From contig NC_090611.1 of assembly GCF_004359215.1 (NCBI RefSeq), positions 483,455-520,807 of the forward strand: a stretch of 37,353 nt of DNA, written 5' to 3'. Origin of the DNA: Bremia lactucae. Taxonomy: Eukaryota > Oomycota > Peronosporomycetes > Peronosporales > Peronosporaceae. Under the pieces are notes generated by a model. It was given only the letters and a program-made list of their open reading frames with translations. It did not search any database and was not told where the DNA came from. Both the position numbers and the translations under genes were made by a program. Positions 10,040 to 22,800 of this stretch are shown here, in pieces (position 1 is the first letter of the stretch; every line of letters begins with the position of its first letter).

Positions 10040-10589
10040 AGGCCATACCAAGAATGCGATCATTTCTCGAATCCAAATCAAGGACGAGACAGCGTTCCAT
10101 ACTGTCAAAGTCCAGAAACTTTATACCTAAGCTCAATGGAACTTTGAAAACAGTGACACGAGTCCCATACGCTAAGCGAACAGTGATTGTATCACCTTCA
10201 TGCGCTTTAAGCGCCTCAACGTACTATTGACTTCTTTCAAGGGAGAGGCGTCGAGCATAATTGCAAGACGCTCCTGAGTCAACTAAAATTGACCACGGCT
10301 TATCAAAGCCCTTTACAGTCGCTTTGGCGACTAACAAGCCAAGCTTGTACTCACACCCAGTGCCATTACGCACCGAGCAAATTAAGGCTAGGTCCTGCTT
10401 ACTATCACCTCCTAGAGGTTGAACAGAGCCTAGGTCTTGCCCAGTATGGCGTCTGGCAGCTACTGGGTATCGATGTTTTCCCGCACCGAACCAGATTTCT
10501 GGTATAGGTTGGAATTGGTGCATTTTTCGAGCTTTAAGTGTATTTCGTAGGGGACAGGCCGGACGTAAATGTTTCATGCTTCCGCACAT
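10040..10589 (-). pseudogene. Zinc knuckle and protease of the truncated family B element
   Basis: Frame 10589-10224 begins in the zinc knuckle (MCGSMKHLRPACPLRN) and runs to the aspartic protease active site DSGASCNYARR, then stops at a TAG after LERSQ. Homology resumes past the stop with the rest of the protease region (about 10224-10040). The same TAG sits at the same place in the full-length copy. Frames past this point are broken, so the product would not be functional. Confidence 0.7.
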
Positions 10590-10726
10590 ATATCATCTAC
10601 GGATGTTCTTATGCTTTCAACAGCTTATGAAGTGCCTCTTCTCCTTCCTCAACGAGGCTTAGATCCATGGGTTCTGGTCTAATAGACGGTACCCATGTGC
10701 TCAAAGAGCTTGTTCGGTAAACAGGC

Positions 10727-11128
10727 GTGCCAACAAGAGCAGACTTAAAGTCGAACCCAGCGCGTAGCGCTATGGCAACTGCCTCTTCGATAGCAGCAGG
10801 ATGGGATCGGAATAATTCCGTCCGGGCAACGCCCTCATTGAGACCCCCCCATAAAAACTGTTACGACAATTGCTTCTTGCACCGGGTCTTATTGCATAGA
10901 TGCAATGAGACTTCTCATTTCCTGGAAATAGTCCCCTATGGTTTAATTACCCTGTCGACTCGCTATGAGCCGTGATCGCATGCGAAAATCCTGATCAGGC
11001 GGAGCAAACATGCTAGTCATTTGCTCTTTCAGCGAGTGCCATGACGAAAAAACGTCGTTTGTGGACGTACTGCACGATAGTGCCCACTCCATCGCTCTAC
11101 CTCCGAGTTTGAAAATGGCCAAAGCCAC
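10727..11128 (-). pseudogene. Gag fragment of the truncated family B element
   Basis: The piece 11128-10943 (MALAIFKLGGRAMEWALS ... MFAPPDQ) is the conserved core of an oomycete Gypsy gag. The continuation towards 10727 includes a GLNEGVART-like segment and an EEAVAIAL segment. That last segment is uninterrupted here, which shows that the insertion at 35638-35833 in the other copy is secondary. Several stops and frame changes make it non-coding. Confidence 0.65.
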
Positions 11129-11136
11129 CTTTTGCC

Positions 11137-11429
11137 ATTACCTTAGAAAGACTTCTGTCTCTCACAGATCAATGCGCAAGCCTTAGGAAGGCACTAGACG
11201 CTTTATGGTCAGCAGGGGAAATGCACTTTATTTAACTATTTGATTTAAAACCTTTCCCTAGCTAATTTAAAAATAGATTTTGGCCGCCAGATTTATATCT
11301 GGACCACATTTGTTACCCATAATAAATGGGAATTTAGTAATTAACTTTTTTAGAAAAGGATAAAAGGGTATTTTACCCACAAAGTAATGTACCACAACAA
11401 CGGTTCTCCAACCAAAGTGTGCCATTACA
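11137..11429 (-). repeat. Partial family B LTR adjoining the threonine dehydratase gene
   Basis: Matches the outer two thirds of the LTRs at 29311-29777 and 36584-37065 and ends at the same CCATTACA boundary (position 11429). The hairpin GCCTT-AGG-AAGGC is kept with yet another loop sequence. The large GCCGCCAGAT hairpin has lost its right arm. The dehydratase start codon lies 34 bases beyond the LTR end. Confidence 0.8.
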
Positions 11430-11462
11430 TAGATGCTTTAGCTCATACACATAAAGTAAAAG

Positions 11463-13512
11463 ATGTTCCGCTGCGGTTTTCATTCGCGGGCCGCCAAGCC
11501 GTTCTGGGTGCGCCCTGACTCACAAGACTACCTGCGCGAAGTGCTTGAAAGCCGTGTTTACGATGTTGCTACACAAACGCCGCTTCATCTTGCTTCTGCA
11601 CTGTCGCAGTCGATGCCAGGAAATTGTCGCCTATATTTAAAGCGTGAGGTGCGTGCATCGTTTATGATTCAATTGACACTGATGGCTAATGATGTTTGCA
11701 TGGATGCAGGACATGCAACCGACGTTTTCTTTTAATCTCCGTGGTGCTTACAACAAGATTGCCAACTTGACACTGGCTCAAAGGAAAAAGGGCATCGTGG
11801 CTTGTGCGGCCGGCGGCCATCTGGAAGCTGTTGCCTATGCTTCGGCCCATCTTAATGTCGACGCAGTTGTCGTTGCACCCACTGGCATGACGCAAAATAT
11901 CTCGAGTTGTATTAAGAGCAAAATTTCTATTTTGGAACACGGTGCTGACTTTGAAGCTTCCATGGTGTGTTCACAATTTTGGTGCCATCGGTTGATAATT
12001 TCATGTACTGTATCATGCGCAGAAGGAAGCGTTTCGTATTGCGCAGACTGAGGGTCGATCCCTTGTGCACCCATTTGATGACCCTTATGTGATTGCTGGC
12101 AACGGCACAATCGCTATGGAGATTCTGAAGGAGGTTGTGGCGACTTCTTACCATGTATCTATTTCTTTGGTCTAATTTTGTTTTTGGGATGTGGCTTACA
12201 TAGACAGCTGGAGATCGTCCAGCGGCAATTTTTACTCCTGTAGGCGGTGGTGGCCTGATCGCAGGTCTCGCAGCCTATGTAAAAGAGGTGGCTCCCGAAG
12301 TTAAAGTGATCGGCGTTGAGGCTGAAGGAGCTAATCTGTTAGAAATGTCTCTTAAGGAGGGCTTGCCAGTTGTTGTGCAGAGCGTTAACCGCTTTACAGA
12401 GGAAGTCGGTATACGAAGTATTGGCGTGGAAAATTTTCGCCTATGCAAGGACCTGGTTGACGAAGTAATAACTGTGTCAACCGATGAAATCTGCAGTGCT
12501 ATTAAGGACGTGTTTGGTGACACAAGGTCACTCGTGGAGCCTAATGGTACTTTGAGCTACTTTTATTGTGGAAAAAATGCGCTGACATAAACAAGTGCAC
12601 TGATGCAATATGATCAGGAGCAATCAGTGTTGCTGGAGCCAAAAAATTTGCTCGTGCAACAAATGCTCAGAACGAAAAATATGTCGCTGTGCTCGCTGCC
12701 GCAAACTTGGATTTTGACCGATTACGCTTTATTTCGGAGCGCTCAGATGATCGCGAGCGCTTTATGGCCGTCAAGATTCCCGAAAAGATCGGTAGCTTCC
12801 AGAACCTCTATAATGTCATCTGTGAGCTGCTGGTCTATTAAAGTCTTACCCTTTTCTAGCATATCATAATAATTTTATGCCATAGTTCCATACAACGTGA
12901 CAGAATTTAGCTACCGGATGGATTCCGATTGTGACAATGAAGCTCGCATTTGCTTGAGCATTCAAACAAAGACAGATAATGAATTCGCTGGCGTCGTTAA
13001 GGCTATAAATGAGCGCGGGGACATGCGTGCAAGCAATTTGGTCTCTAATGAGCTGGCTAAGTCGCACCTGCGTCATCTTGTTGGTGGTCGGCCTGAAAAC
13101 GTAAGCTTTTACGATGTTAAAATTCTATCCATTATTGTAAAAGCTTTTTTTGTAAACGGTCTACTGCAACAGGTCACAAATGAGCGGCTGTTTCGCCTTG
13201 AGTTTCCAGAGCGGCCTGGTGCCCTCAAGGACTTTCTTGAGGCTCTTGGGTATGCATTGGCAGCTATAGACGCTCATTTTTTTGCAGCTTAAGCTAATAA
13301 TTCGTCGTTTGTTATACTAAAGCCAATCTGCGCGTCAATGGAACGTGAGTCTGTTTCATTATCGCAACCACGGCGCAGACATTGGCCGCGTGTTAGTCGG
13401 TTTCCAGGTGCCTGAGCAGGATAACGCGGCTTTTGAATCGTTTTTAAGTCAGCTTGGCTTTAAAAGCGTGGAAGAGACTAATAACGAGGCGTACTTGCGA
13501 TTCTTGCAGTAA
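11463..13512 (+). CDS. ilvA: Threonine dehydratase (biosynthetic type), PLP lysine replaced
   Basis: Would convert threonine to 2-oxobutyrate, the first step of isoleucine synthesis. Eight exons give a continuous 533-residue frame: 11463-11648, 11710-11964, 12023-12154, 12204-12546, 12618-12821, 12886-13100, 13173-13249, 13323-13512. The seven GT-AG introns are 49-73 bp, and E. coli IlvA is of similar length. Recognisable parts: [48 protein letters not shown], the phosphate loop [10 protein letters not shown] (residues 203-212), [14 protein letters not shown], and a two-part ACT-like regulatory domain (about 340-533, with [24 protein letters not shown] and [18 protein letters not shown]). Two catalytic elements are abnormal: SFKLRGAY reads [10 protein letters not shown] (Asn71 for the Schiff-base lysine), and the SAGNHAQG loop reads [10 protein letters not shown] (94-103). 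It may be a recent pseudoenzyme. The start lies 34 bp from a retrotransposon LTR, so the original 5' end may be lost. Confidence 0.85.
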
Positions 13513-13822
13513 AAGTCCGTAGATAGATTCATTAATGTTGAAGCTCGCTTTCATAACAATTCACGTTTTATCGTTGTGCGAAATGACGGTAGCACAGGCC
13601 GCCTTAATTTCTATAAAACAAATTGACCAATAGACTGCCACATTTTTGAAAGATTTTCTCCCTCGCACTCAGAAGAAATAACGAAGCGAGAATTGTTGGC
13701 CCGCATCCGACCGCACGCATTCAGTGCACGACAGTTGGCGCATCAGACATTTTCTTTTGTACGTATTTGATATATCAAACACGCTTGGTCAGGCTTAAAG
13801 ACTGAGAAAGAAGAATTATAAG
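13513..13822. promoter_or_regulatory. Intergenic region and presumed promoter of the HECT ligase gene
   Basis: 310 bp separate the dehydratase stop from the ligase ATG. It must contain the dehydratase 3' end and the ligase promoter. Pyrimidine-rich ACATTTTC and CCACATTTTTG stretches loosely resemble the oomycete initiator/flanking motif, but none matches well enough to call. A near-palindromic TTTGATATATCAAA lies about 50 bp before the start codon (near 13767-13780). Confidence 0.35.
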
Positions 13823-16800
13823 ATGCAAGCAGCCAACGCTGGCGTGAAGCCGCGCGCGCCGCCCACTGACCAAGAACGGAAATTGATGGACGTTTTGTTG
13901 CAAGCCTCTGAGTCGCGATTTGTGCCACTTCTAGCTTGCATTAAAGGGTGGTCACTGGAGGCACAGGCAGACTTAGCCAACTGGCGCCCAGTACTGGTGA
14001 AGTTGCACAATTTGCTTTTGGGAGCTTTGCAGATGTGTCCACATCTACTTTTTGTCAAAACCGAGGTAAAAACTACGGACCAGCCAATTGCGATGCAAAC
14101 GGAGCAAGAGCTTATCGAGCTTGTTTGCGAAGTTCTAAAATTCTCTGGGTTTTTGCTGGAGAATTCATCCAATAAAGCTGTTTATCCATCTGCAGAGCCT
14201 GTCATGGCTCTGCTTGCTGCTAGAAATGAGCGAATTATCTGCGAGGCGACAAAAGTTGCGGCAATGCTGGCCACTCCTCCCCAGATTCATCGACACACCA
14301 CAGACCCCACAAGTTTTGTGGACCCTGCTGCTGGAAAGAATACTTTGCTAAGGCGGCGATTGCTGACGATAGCTCAAGGTCGAGGAGCGCCGAAGAATAG
14401 CTTAGAGGTAGTCGATTACTTGCATGCAGCGGGTGCTGACGCTCCCAAAGACATAGATTTTCAATTCTACAGCTCGGATCATGAAACGAATGACTTAAAG
14501 TCCCGCGTTGTTAGCGTGGTTATTCCACCGTACGAAGAGGCAGCAACAGCAATGAGTTCGACAACGGAAGTGGCTTGTGTAGCGGCAACGACGTGTGAAC
14601 GCCTTATTGACCTATACAAGATCCCGCTGAGACTGCATTTCCAGCTATATACTCAAGTGAGAGGTATCTACGCATCTCGCAGCGCATTATCGCGGGAGAA
14701 TATGGTGATTGAACGATTAAACGCACTGCTTGCGCTATTTTCACTATATAGCGATGCATGGGATGTGACAAATTACGTGGAACAGCATCAAGAGCTAACC
14801 CGGGGAATTGTGGAACTCGTTCGCGTTGAAAATATTCAGCAGGTGCCCGTGCGCGTGCGAGTCGTGGCATTACATGTGCTTACTGCATTAGTCAATGACC
14901 GAGCTGGACGAGCAGGTGGCATCGGTATGCTCGGTCGTCAGTCCAATGTATTGCAGGCTTTGGGCGTTGTGAAAGGGACCCCACACGGTGCATTTCCGTC
15001 GCTTGTGCGCTATTGCACGGCTGAATTGGGTGATGTCACGTCGCTTAGCGTCTCAGCGCCTAGCTTAGGACCTTTGCCGCCTCCTCCCATCGCTACAGAA
15101 TCAACCGATATGGACATGAGCTTGGCAGTTGCTTTTGTTCAGGCAACGACGGATTCGTTGTCTCCTCAAGAAGCCCAGGTGATATTTGCTCCCCCATTTC
15201 GTAGTGATAGTTATGGTAGCACTCTCGAGACGAAGTTATGCTGGATAGAGGCTGTTCTAGAGCTTCTGACGGCGTTGGTGGCAATTCAGTCTGGTGCTGC
15301 TGTTTTAACGGAAAATGGTATTGTGCCTGCTCTGTTGCATGCTATAACAATACCAGCGCTGGATTCGTTTCACATGGCCGTAACTACTCAATGTGTACAA
15401 GCTTTAGAAATTACTGTGAGCAGCCATTCCGCGGCAGCTGCGCTGTACCGTGATTTAAATGGAGTGGGTATTCTCGTGGATCGTCTCAAGTTTGAATGTG
15501 TTACGATTGCTGGTATTAAAGAAAGTGCAATTAAGTCGCAATCAGCAATTTCAGATACCAAAATAGTGCTTTTGCTTGCCATCTTGGCATCGCTGTCGGT
15601 TTCATTTCATTCTCAAAGTGTTATGAGCGCTGGAGCAACGAGCCGTGCTATTCGCGATGGCAGCGCTCTCAATAAGGTTTTATATCTCCTTTTGAGCAGT
15701 GTGGATATTTTTGGACCAGTCATTTTTGCTCAGGCGGCAATTGTAGTTTCTGATATAATCAATAACGATCCAAGCAGTATTAATCATGTTCATGCTTCTG
15801 GATTGGCAGAAGCGTTCTTGAAGACTTTGACACGTTGGGATATTGCCGAGTTGTATCCGGCTCGGATGTTATTACCACCATCTAGTGAATTACTGACCGC
15901 GGTACCAACAGTTTTGAATTCGTTGTGCCTAACTACTGCACATGCGGAAAAAGTGTTCAAGTTTGAACCGCTTATGCATCTGTTAGACATATTTGCACTT
16001 CCGCAATTCACTGAAGACGATTGCAAAGACTATTGCTTTCACAGTGATACAGCGGCTGTTGTGGGCACTGGTATTTTTGAATTAATGCGGCATGTTCCGA
16101 GCTTTCAAAACGCTGCTATTCAAGCTGTTATTCATGCTTTGAAGAAAATAATTCGTTTTGGTGAGGAAAGTTATTCGTCGACAATCCCAACGCTTTCCCA
16201 ATCTGTTGGGGACAAAGTCGATGGTATCCTTGTACGCATGACGACGCACGTTGCAGACCTATTAGAGCCTCTGCTAACAAAACCAGAATACGCAGCTTAT
16301 TTCGCTGATCTTGGTGGCATTCAGTTGCTTTTAGCGCTTTATCAAATAATGTTGCCAAGCACTTCCTCGTTTCTAAAAAGTGCGCTGCCGATCAAGACGA
16401 CAACAAGTGGTTTGCATACAAAATCGCTAGCTCATAAACCCGCAGTGCAATCGATTACTCTTGCACTCCGGTCGTACGCAATTCAACAGCCCACAAATCT
16501 TTTAGAGGCCATCACGAAAGAACTCGGCGTACAACTCGACAATTTGCAGCGCTCTCGCTCAAAAATTGGTATGCCATGGATTCTTAGCGAAAGTGGCGAA
16601 GGGGCTGAAAAAGTGCTGAGTTCTTTGCCGGATTTCAATTTAGCGGATTTGCTTTGTAATCACAATAGAAGCTGTTCTTCAAATCCTATAGCGGAAAAAG
16701 TAATAACTGTGGGGAAATATCTTCGTGTATTAGCAGTTCTCGAGTGGCTTACTTCTGTGCTCATATCGACTTTGGAAGTTGCCCACACGCACATGCAGAG

Positions 16801-19800
16801 CTGGCGATGGTTTGCTGACTTCACAGCGTCGCCAACACAGCAAATATTGACACGTCTATTCTGCGTAGATCGCTCAGTGCAGTTCGAGCGAGCGAGTTTG
16901 GCAGCTCTGCACCAAAAGAAGCAAAACATTGAGAGCTCGAAAGCGGAATTAGGTGGCAAGGTAGATGTTAATGTAAGCTCTAGTGCAATGGATGAATCAA
17001 AGCCGGGAGCAATGAGAAATAGCAATCACCGAGGAGGTTTGTGGAAAATGGGATCTCTGCTTCTTCTGCGCTTTTCGCTAACCATGCGCGGGCTTCTCTC
17101 AGCTCACAGCAAGGTTCTACTATCTGCCCCGTTGCAGCATCGCCGTGGGGACGATGTCATCGTGCCGCTTGCACCTCATGCTAAAGCGCTTGCACGGGCG
17201 GCGGCGCAAATTATAAAGGGTCATCTATATTATATTACTTCGGCAACTCGTGCAACACAAATCGACACATTCGTCCGGCAGTATTATCTAACATTTGTTT
17301 TGGAAACTATATCTTCTGTACTTTTTGAGGGAAAGAAGAAACAAGCCAACACTTTGTTGCTCCTTGAGCTCATGAAGCCGATCAGTGAAATTTGTGATGT
17401 GCAAGTTTGTACCAGAGCCCATCCAATTTTCGGTAATGACATTGCTATAGTCGACGATGACGTCTCAGATGCTGTGATGACTGCTAAAACGATTGCCAAT
17501 GGCGCTGTGGCGCAAATTTCAGTCTCGAATCTTATGGAAGTGGTTATGAATATAATTCAGCAGCTTCTATGTGCATGTCTTGCAGAAGAAATTTCTTTAT
17601 CTTCTGTGAGCACTGAAATTAAGGCTTCGCAAATGGCATTGACATCTTTTCACATTGCAGCCAGTGCATTGCGGAAACTGTCTAATCTGGAATTGCTTTC
17701 TACATCGCCGTTGACGGCAGCTTTGCTTAGAGGTGATGAAGCAATTGAGTCGGGCACTGAGCCGTTTGAACCTGAAAAGCTTAAGCTGCAGCTGCATGCG
17801 ATGTGCGTGCGTGCACTTCTATCCATTTGGAAAAGCCCAACATTTGCTTCTTTGTCGGCCGATCTGTGCTTATTCGAAATAATGCCTATTGCAGTGACGA
17901 TTTTGAAGAACCGCGTAAATAGTGTCACTGAAGTTGTTGAGTCGGAAGGTGTCGCACGTAATGAGCATAAAGACGAATTAAGGCGTGGTAGCCGCGAACG
18001 AAATTTCAGTACCGACTTTCACGACGAATCGTTGTCTCTTCAACGTTCATTAATGGATGGCAATAATAATGGCGAATTGTTAGGTACAGGCGGAAACATC
18101 TGCCGCCAGCCTTTAATCTCGGATCCTGAGATTATCGACAATTTAATTTCAATGGGTTTTTTGAGGTCACGAGTTGAGCGTGCATTGCAAGAAATTCAAG
18201 CTAACAATGTGGTCCTAGCTATGGAGTGGATTTTGAGTCACCCCGTGGACGAGAGCAGAGGGGAAGACGTTACACTACAACCCGATAAGACGTCGAAAGT
18301 GGACAATGCTGATGCTCTTTGTCATGAAATGAAAGCAGCGGAGAAGAATAAGATGGATGATCAATTACAAGCTCTTTATGCTTTATTAAGGAACAGCTTT
18401 GAAGCCGTGTGCTTTCAAATTCTACGAGTGCAATCTCGTCGAGAAGTTAATTTATGTCTGAATCGTAATGTGGAGTCGGTTGGTTCGGAAACCGTGTTAT
18501 TTAACCAGAACTTGGTGAAAACGATTGCAGAATACTTTAACTTTCTGTGCTCACAATCGGAAAGTGACTGCGAATTGGTAATGCGTCATCTTAATCGCAC
18601 AATTCTTCATTATTTTGACGGAGCTAAAGAAGAAGGCGGGGATAATTATTTGGCGGTATTGACCCATCTTCTTGCACTTGTGCTTCGGCTTCATCCTAAT
18701 TCGTGGGATGTGATGCAACGTCAGTCACCCTTGTGTATCGACAAGCTCGTAGATTTCATCTCAAGCATGGAAAATGGCAACCTGATGCCTTCCTTCACTC
18801 CCGTGGTGCTAGTTCTCGACGCGGTTGTCGCAGGAAAAGCTGCCATGCAAAACTCTATCATGCGATCACCATCTTACTTGTGTAACAAGGCCAGTGATGG
18901 GAACAAGGAGATCAACAGCACCAGCAACTTTGAAAAAAATCATGACGAGGGCACTGTTTTCGAACGCCATCTAGTAAATATTTGCCTTAACATGCTACGA
19001 CAAAGATCTTTTGCGAGCTCAGCAAATGAAAGCAATGCAACCGCTCACGCGGTTTGGCAACTTCTGTCGCGATTAACGCTGAAGTATGATCTGGCATCTT
19101 ACTTCTCGGCACACGGCGGACTCGATGCTATACTCGACATTCCTGACGATTGGTTCTTTGTCGGATACCAAGAGCTTACTTGCGCGTTACTCTCGCAGGC
19201 ATTAGAATCTCCTGAAGTCTTGGAGCATTCGATGGAAGACAAAATTCGGCGGGCGGTTGCAAAATTGTCGACCCGGTTTGGGTCGCCCAATCAGATGCGT
19301 ATAACGCCGCGAGCGTTGTTGACCGAAGTTGCTCCCTTTGCAGCACGTAATGAGACTGTATTCCTCAGAGCATTACGAAACGCGGTGCGGGTAAAGAAAA
19401 CCGAGTCAAGCCGGGCATATATTGTTCCTAGACCAGCTGACCGCACTGATACAATACCAGAGCAGTTGGAAGAGCAGCCCTTTCTGAATCGAGAAAGTGC
19501 GGCTCGTGGAACGAAAGCTTTGCATAAACTGCCAAAGGATCACAAACAGCAAGCTCACGTAATTGTAAATAAGATCGTCGGACGCATTCGTCGATTGTGG
19601 GCCGTGGAAAAGCATACCAAGAAGCAGTTTGACGTCCAAGATACGGTAGGCAGTGCATCGGCAAGGATGTGCGTGGGAGTATATATGCAACTACTCGTTC
19701 ATTTGATAACGCACTTCCCTGCGTGCGCGACAGTGCTGGCAAAGGCGAAAGATGAGACAGATTCCCGCGATAGCTTTATATATTTGGTGCTGCGCGAATT

Positions 19801-22800
19801 TCTACCTTCTTCTGGACTTTGCCAGTTTGCCAAGACCCGTAAGAAATTGAAAGAAGAAGGATATTATGGAATTGGCAGATTTGATAGCAGCGATACGGAT
19901 CTGTTAGTTGCAGATATTAAGTCTTATATTGATAATTGTACACGAATGCGGGTGCATAATGCGCACAGACTGCTTGTAAGCGTCGGTGGTCATTCTGGTG
20001 AAGGCTCAAAATGTATCATTTCTGAGCTTGTTCATCTGCTTCAAGATTGGCCGCAGAGTTGTGTAGCCGATTCTTCGATACAGAATGTTGATTTAAGTGT
20101 GCGCGACGAAATTGCATTGAGCTCGTTGCATGCATGGTCAGGCTTGATAATGAGTGTTTTATGGCCAAAGGGGTCTTCAAAGGGATTTGCATGGGACAAA
20201 GTCGTTCTTGAAAGGGGAATTAAAGGCAAAAATTTATTTGTAACACTACTCGCCGAGGCGCTCCGTAAAATTGACTTGACGCATCCTTTGGCGCACGCTA
20301 CCTGCACGATGTTGCTGCGTCCACTTTCCACGCTGACACGGTCATTTGTGACGCACCGAATGAAGCGTATGTTAAAGAAGCGAAATGATTCAGCGATCTC
20401 GGGTAACGCGGGTGTCGTGGAAGTTCATTCGGCAAGCAATGCGGGTGAAGGGCTTTTAACCGTGACAGGGGCACCTACAATTTTGCGAGAACCGAGCACG
20501 TCAACTGCAGGTAATTCTATGGCAGTGAATATCGAAACATCAGAAGCAGACAACAGCGCGGAATCTAATTTTTATCCATTGCGAGATGATGAAGATGATG
20601 ACGTCTCAATGCGATCCCCTTTGTCGGCAGATAGCGACCATGACATGCAGGACGATGATGAGGAACACAGCGAAGATGATGGTAGTGACCGCAGCAGTGT
20701 ATCGGGTCAATCTACAGATGAAGGAGAAGGTGAAGATGAAGGGGATGATGACAATGATGATGATGATGAAGAAGATGAGGACGATGATGGTGGCGACGAA
20801 GGCGAGTTTGAAGCACATAATCATCTTCATCTCTCTCGTCGTGCAAGTCTTCATGGTCGCCGAGCCACTTCGAATCGTCTTTGGGGATCGATTGAATCAG
20901 AGCTCTCGATTTTAGATGCACTGGATGAAGTTGACGAAGAAGAATTTTCTTACCCATTTATACTTGACGATGAGGCATATTTTGCTGAAGAGCAACAACG
21001 TCGCTTAAGTCTTGCAGCAGCTCGAAATCCTAGACCAGGTGATGAAGCTCGGTTTACAAGAAACAATGAAGATAGACTCGTCGAATCCATGCGTGACGCT
21101 CTTGGCTCGCTCAACACTAGCGGGGATATAGAATCACGTAATTTTTCAAACCAACACACACTACTGCTGACGTTTGGCGACTTTCAAGAAAGTGAAGAAA
21201 GGGAAGGAGAAAGCCTATCTGACTTTGCTACGATAGAAAATAGCATGGGTCGTGAAGGATTATCCGTTTCTGAGGTGCAAACTCCATTGACTGCTGGCAG
21301 AATGGCAAATTCACTTCTTCAGTATATCGAAGAATTGCCAGAAATGCTTGACGACGATTTCCTCTTCGAATCATTTGATACCAGCGGAAGGAACGATCGA
21401 TCACATCGCGAACGTCAATTGGTGCGTCCAGACCCCTATGCAGTTAACACCACAATGCATCCGATGCTACGCGTGAATGGACGTGCCGACGCGTTTCTTT
21501 TAGAATCAAATGGACAACTGCGTAATGCAAGCCGCCTTCCGGTATCACGACATTCTTCTCTTTTGCGTGAGCTACAAGATCTTACAGACCAAGTCCAGAT
21601 ACAACCAACGGTGGTCGGCAGCCGATCCCGACTGGCTTTAGGGCGTGACATGCTGCAACGTAGTAGTGGACGAAGTCGGGGACGAACTCCGAGTCGTGTC
21701 AACCGTTTGTCTGCTGTATCGAATCTTCTGAGTGATTTTTCACTTGATATTCCTTCGTCAACATTGCCATCTCGAAACCAGCGTTACAACCTACGACGAG
21801 GTGAACAGGACATGTTTCGTGACGCCTTCGTCGGAGTCGATTTGACTCGTAGTCATACCAGTCGCAGTGGCATAGTCATAGGTGGCAACGGATCCAGCCC
21901 CGCAATTTGGGGTCCTAGCGCATTGGGTCAGGATGTCGATGTTCGATCTGTGGCCAGTAGACTTGAGCAACAACTTATGCGCATTTGTGCCGATGACGAG
22001 CCGACGGTGACCCCAGCATCTGGACAAGGCCAAACAGAAGCATCATTTCAGGATATTGACGATATTATGGAAGAATGCAGTACGACTAGAACACTTCAAA
22101 GTGAACAGGTTGTTTTAAGTAACACTGAAGCCGCGAATGTCGTGGAAGAAAGTCATTTGCAGCTGAATATTCCTACGAGCACTAACAGAACAGACAGTAT
22201 TGAAGCTACCGCAGATGCTGCTTCTGTCTTGGAGCTTACCAGTTCTTTAGGAGAAACTTCATTGTTACGGTCGCCCCCTGCATCTGATGTTGAAGTGGAC
22301 CTTGCAGATGTTGGATTTGTGTCAATTGGCAATGAAGTTTCTTTAGCTTCTCCACAAGCAATAACCTCTGAGCAGGGAAGCAACATCGAAAGTACAGCTT
22401 CTTCTGCACCTAGTTCATTTGTTTCTGCCGTAACCACCGCAACCCCATCTGATGCCATGTTAAACTTCACACTAGACCTATCGGCATTTCGGGCATCGGC
22501 GACAGCCATCTCGCCTGCCGGAGGCATGCCCCCATCCGTGGAAGTGCCCTTGACTGACACGCATTCGTCATCCGCTGAAGCCGCTCAGTCACAGCTGCAT
22601 TTTAGTCAACGGGAAGAGCAGTCACATTACCGGTGCCCTGAAGGCATGGATGCCGAAGTATTCGCCTCACTGCCTTCGGATATGCAAGCAGAAATCGTTG
22701 CGCAAAGTGCGCCTGAAATTCATGAATCTGCGAGCGCACTCAGTGGTGCTGCAACGGCTGAAGCTAGCGGTCCGATCTCAGAGAGTATGTCTCAAATGGA

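Larger units (their letters stand above)
9344..11429 (-). mobile_element. Truncated family B Gypsy element (gag, protease and part of its LTR)
   Basis: A 2.1-kb fragment colinear with the full-length element at 33790-37065, read on the minus strand. From right to left it holds part of the 5' LTR (about 11137-11429), gag, zinc knuckle/protease, the protease-RT linker, and the very start of the RT region, where it is cut off at the edge of LTR D2. Relative to the full element it lacks about 430 bp of the linker (equivalent of 34110-34540) and the LTR 3' part, primer site and gag start (equivalent of about 36190-36770). It also lacks a 196-bp insertion that interrupts gag in the other copy. Stretches around 10080-10290 are almost identical to 34920-35140. 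Confidence 0.82.

Noticed and set aside
12547..12617. Apparent frameshift in the threonine dehydratase near 12545-12620
   Set aside because: A 71-bp GT-AG intron in phase 1 removes the gap and restores [14 protein letters not shown], so no frameshift is needed.
13101..13292. Continuous frame through 13101-13172 ending at 13292
   Set aside because: The segment 13101-13172 starts GTAAGC and ends CAACAG, reads as non-homologous filler, and the true C-terminus ([13 protein letters not shown]) lies further on at 13335-13512, reached by a second intron at 13250-13322.
20606..20957. Minus-strand frames rich in isoleucine or histidine
   Set aside because: They are the complement of the aspartate/glutamate repeat tract of the HECT ligase.
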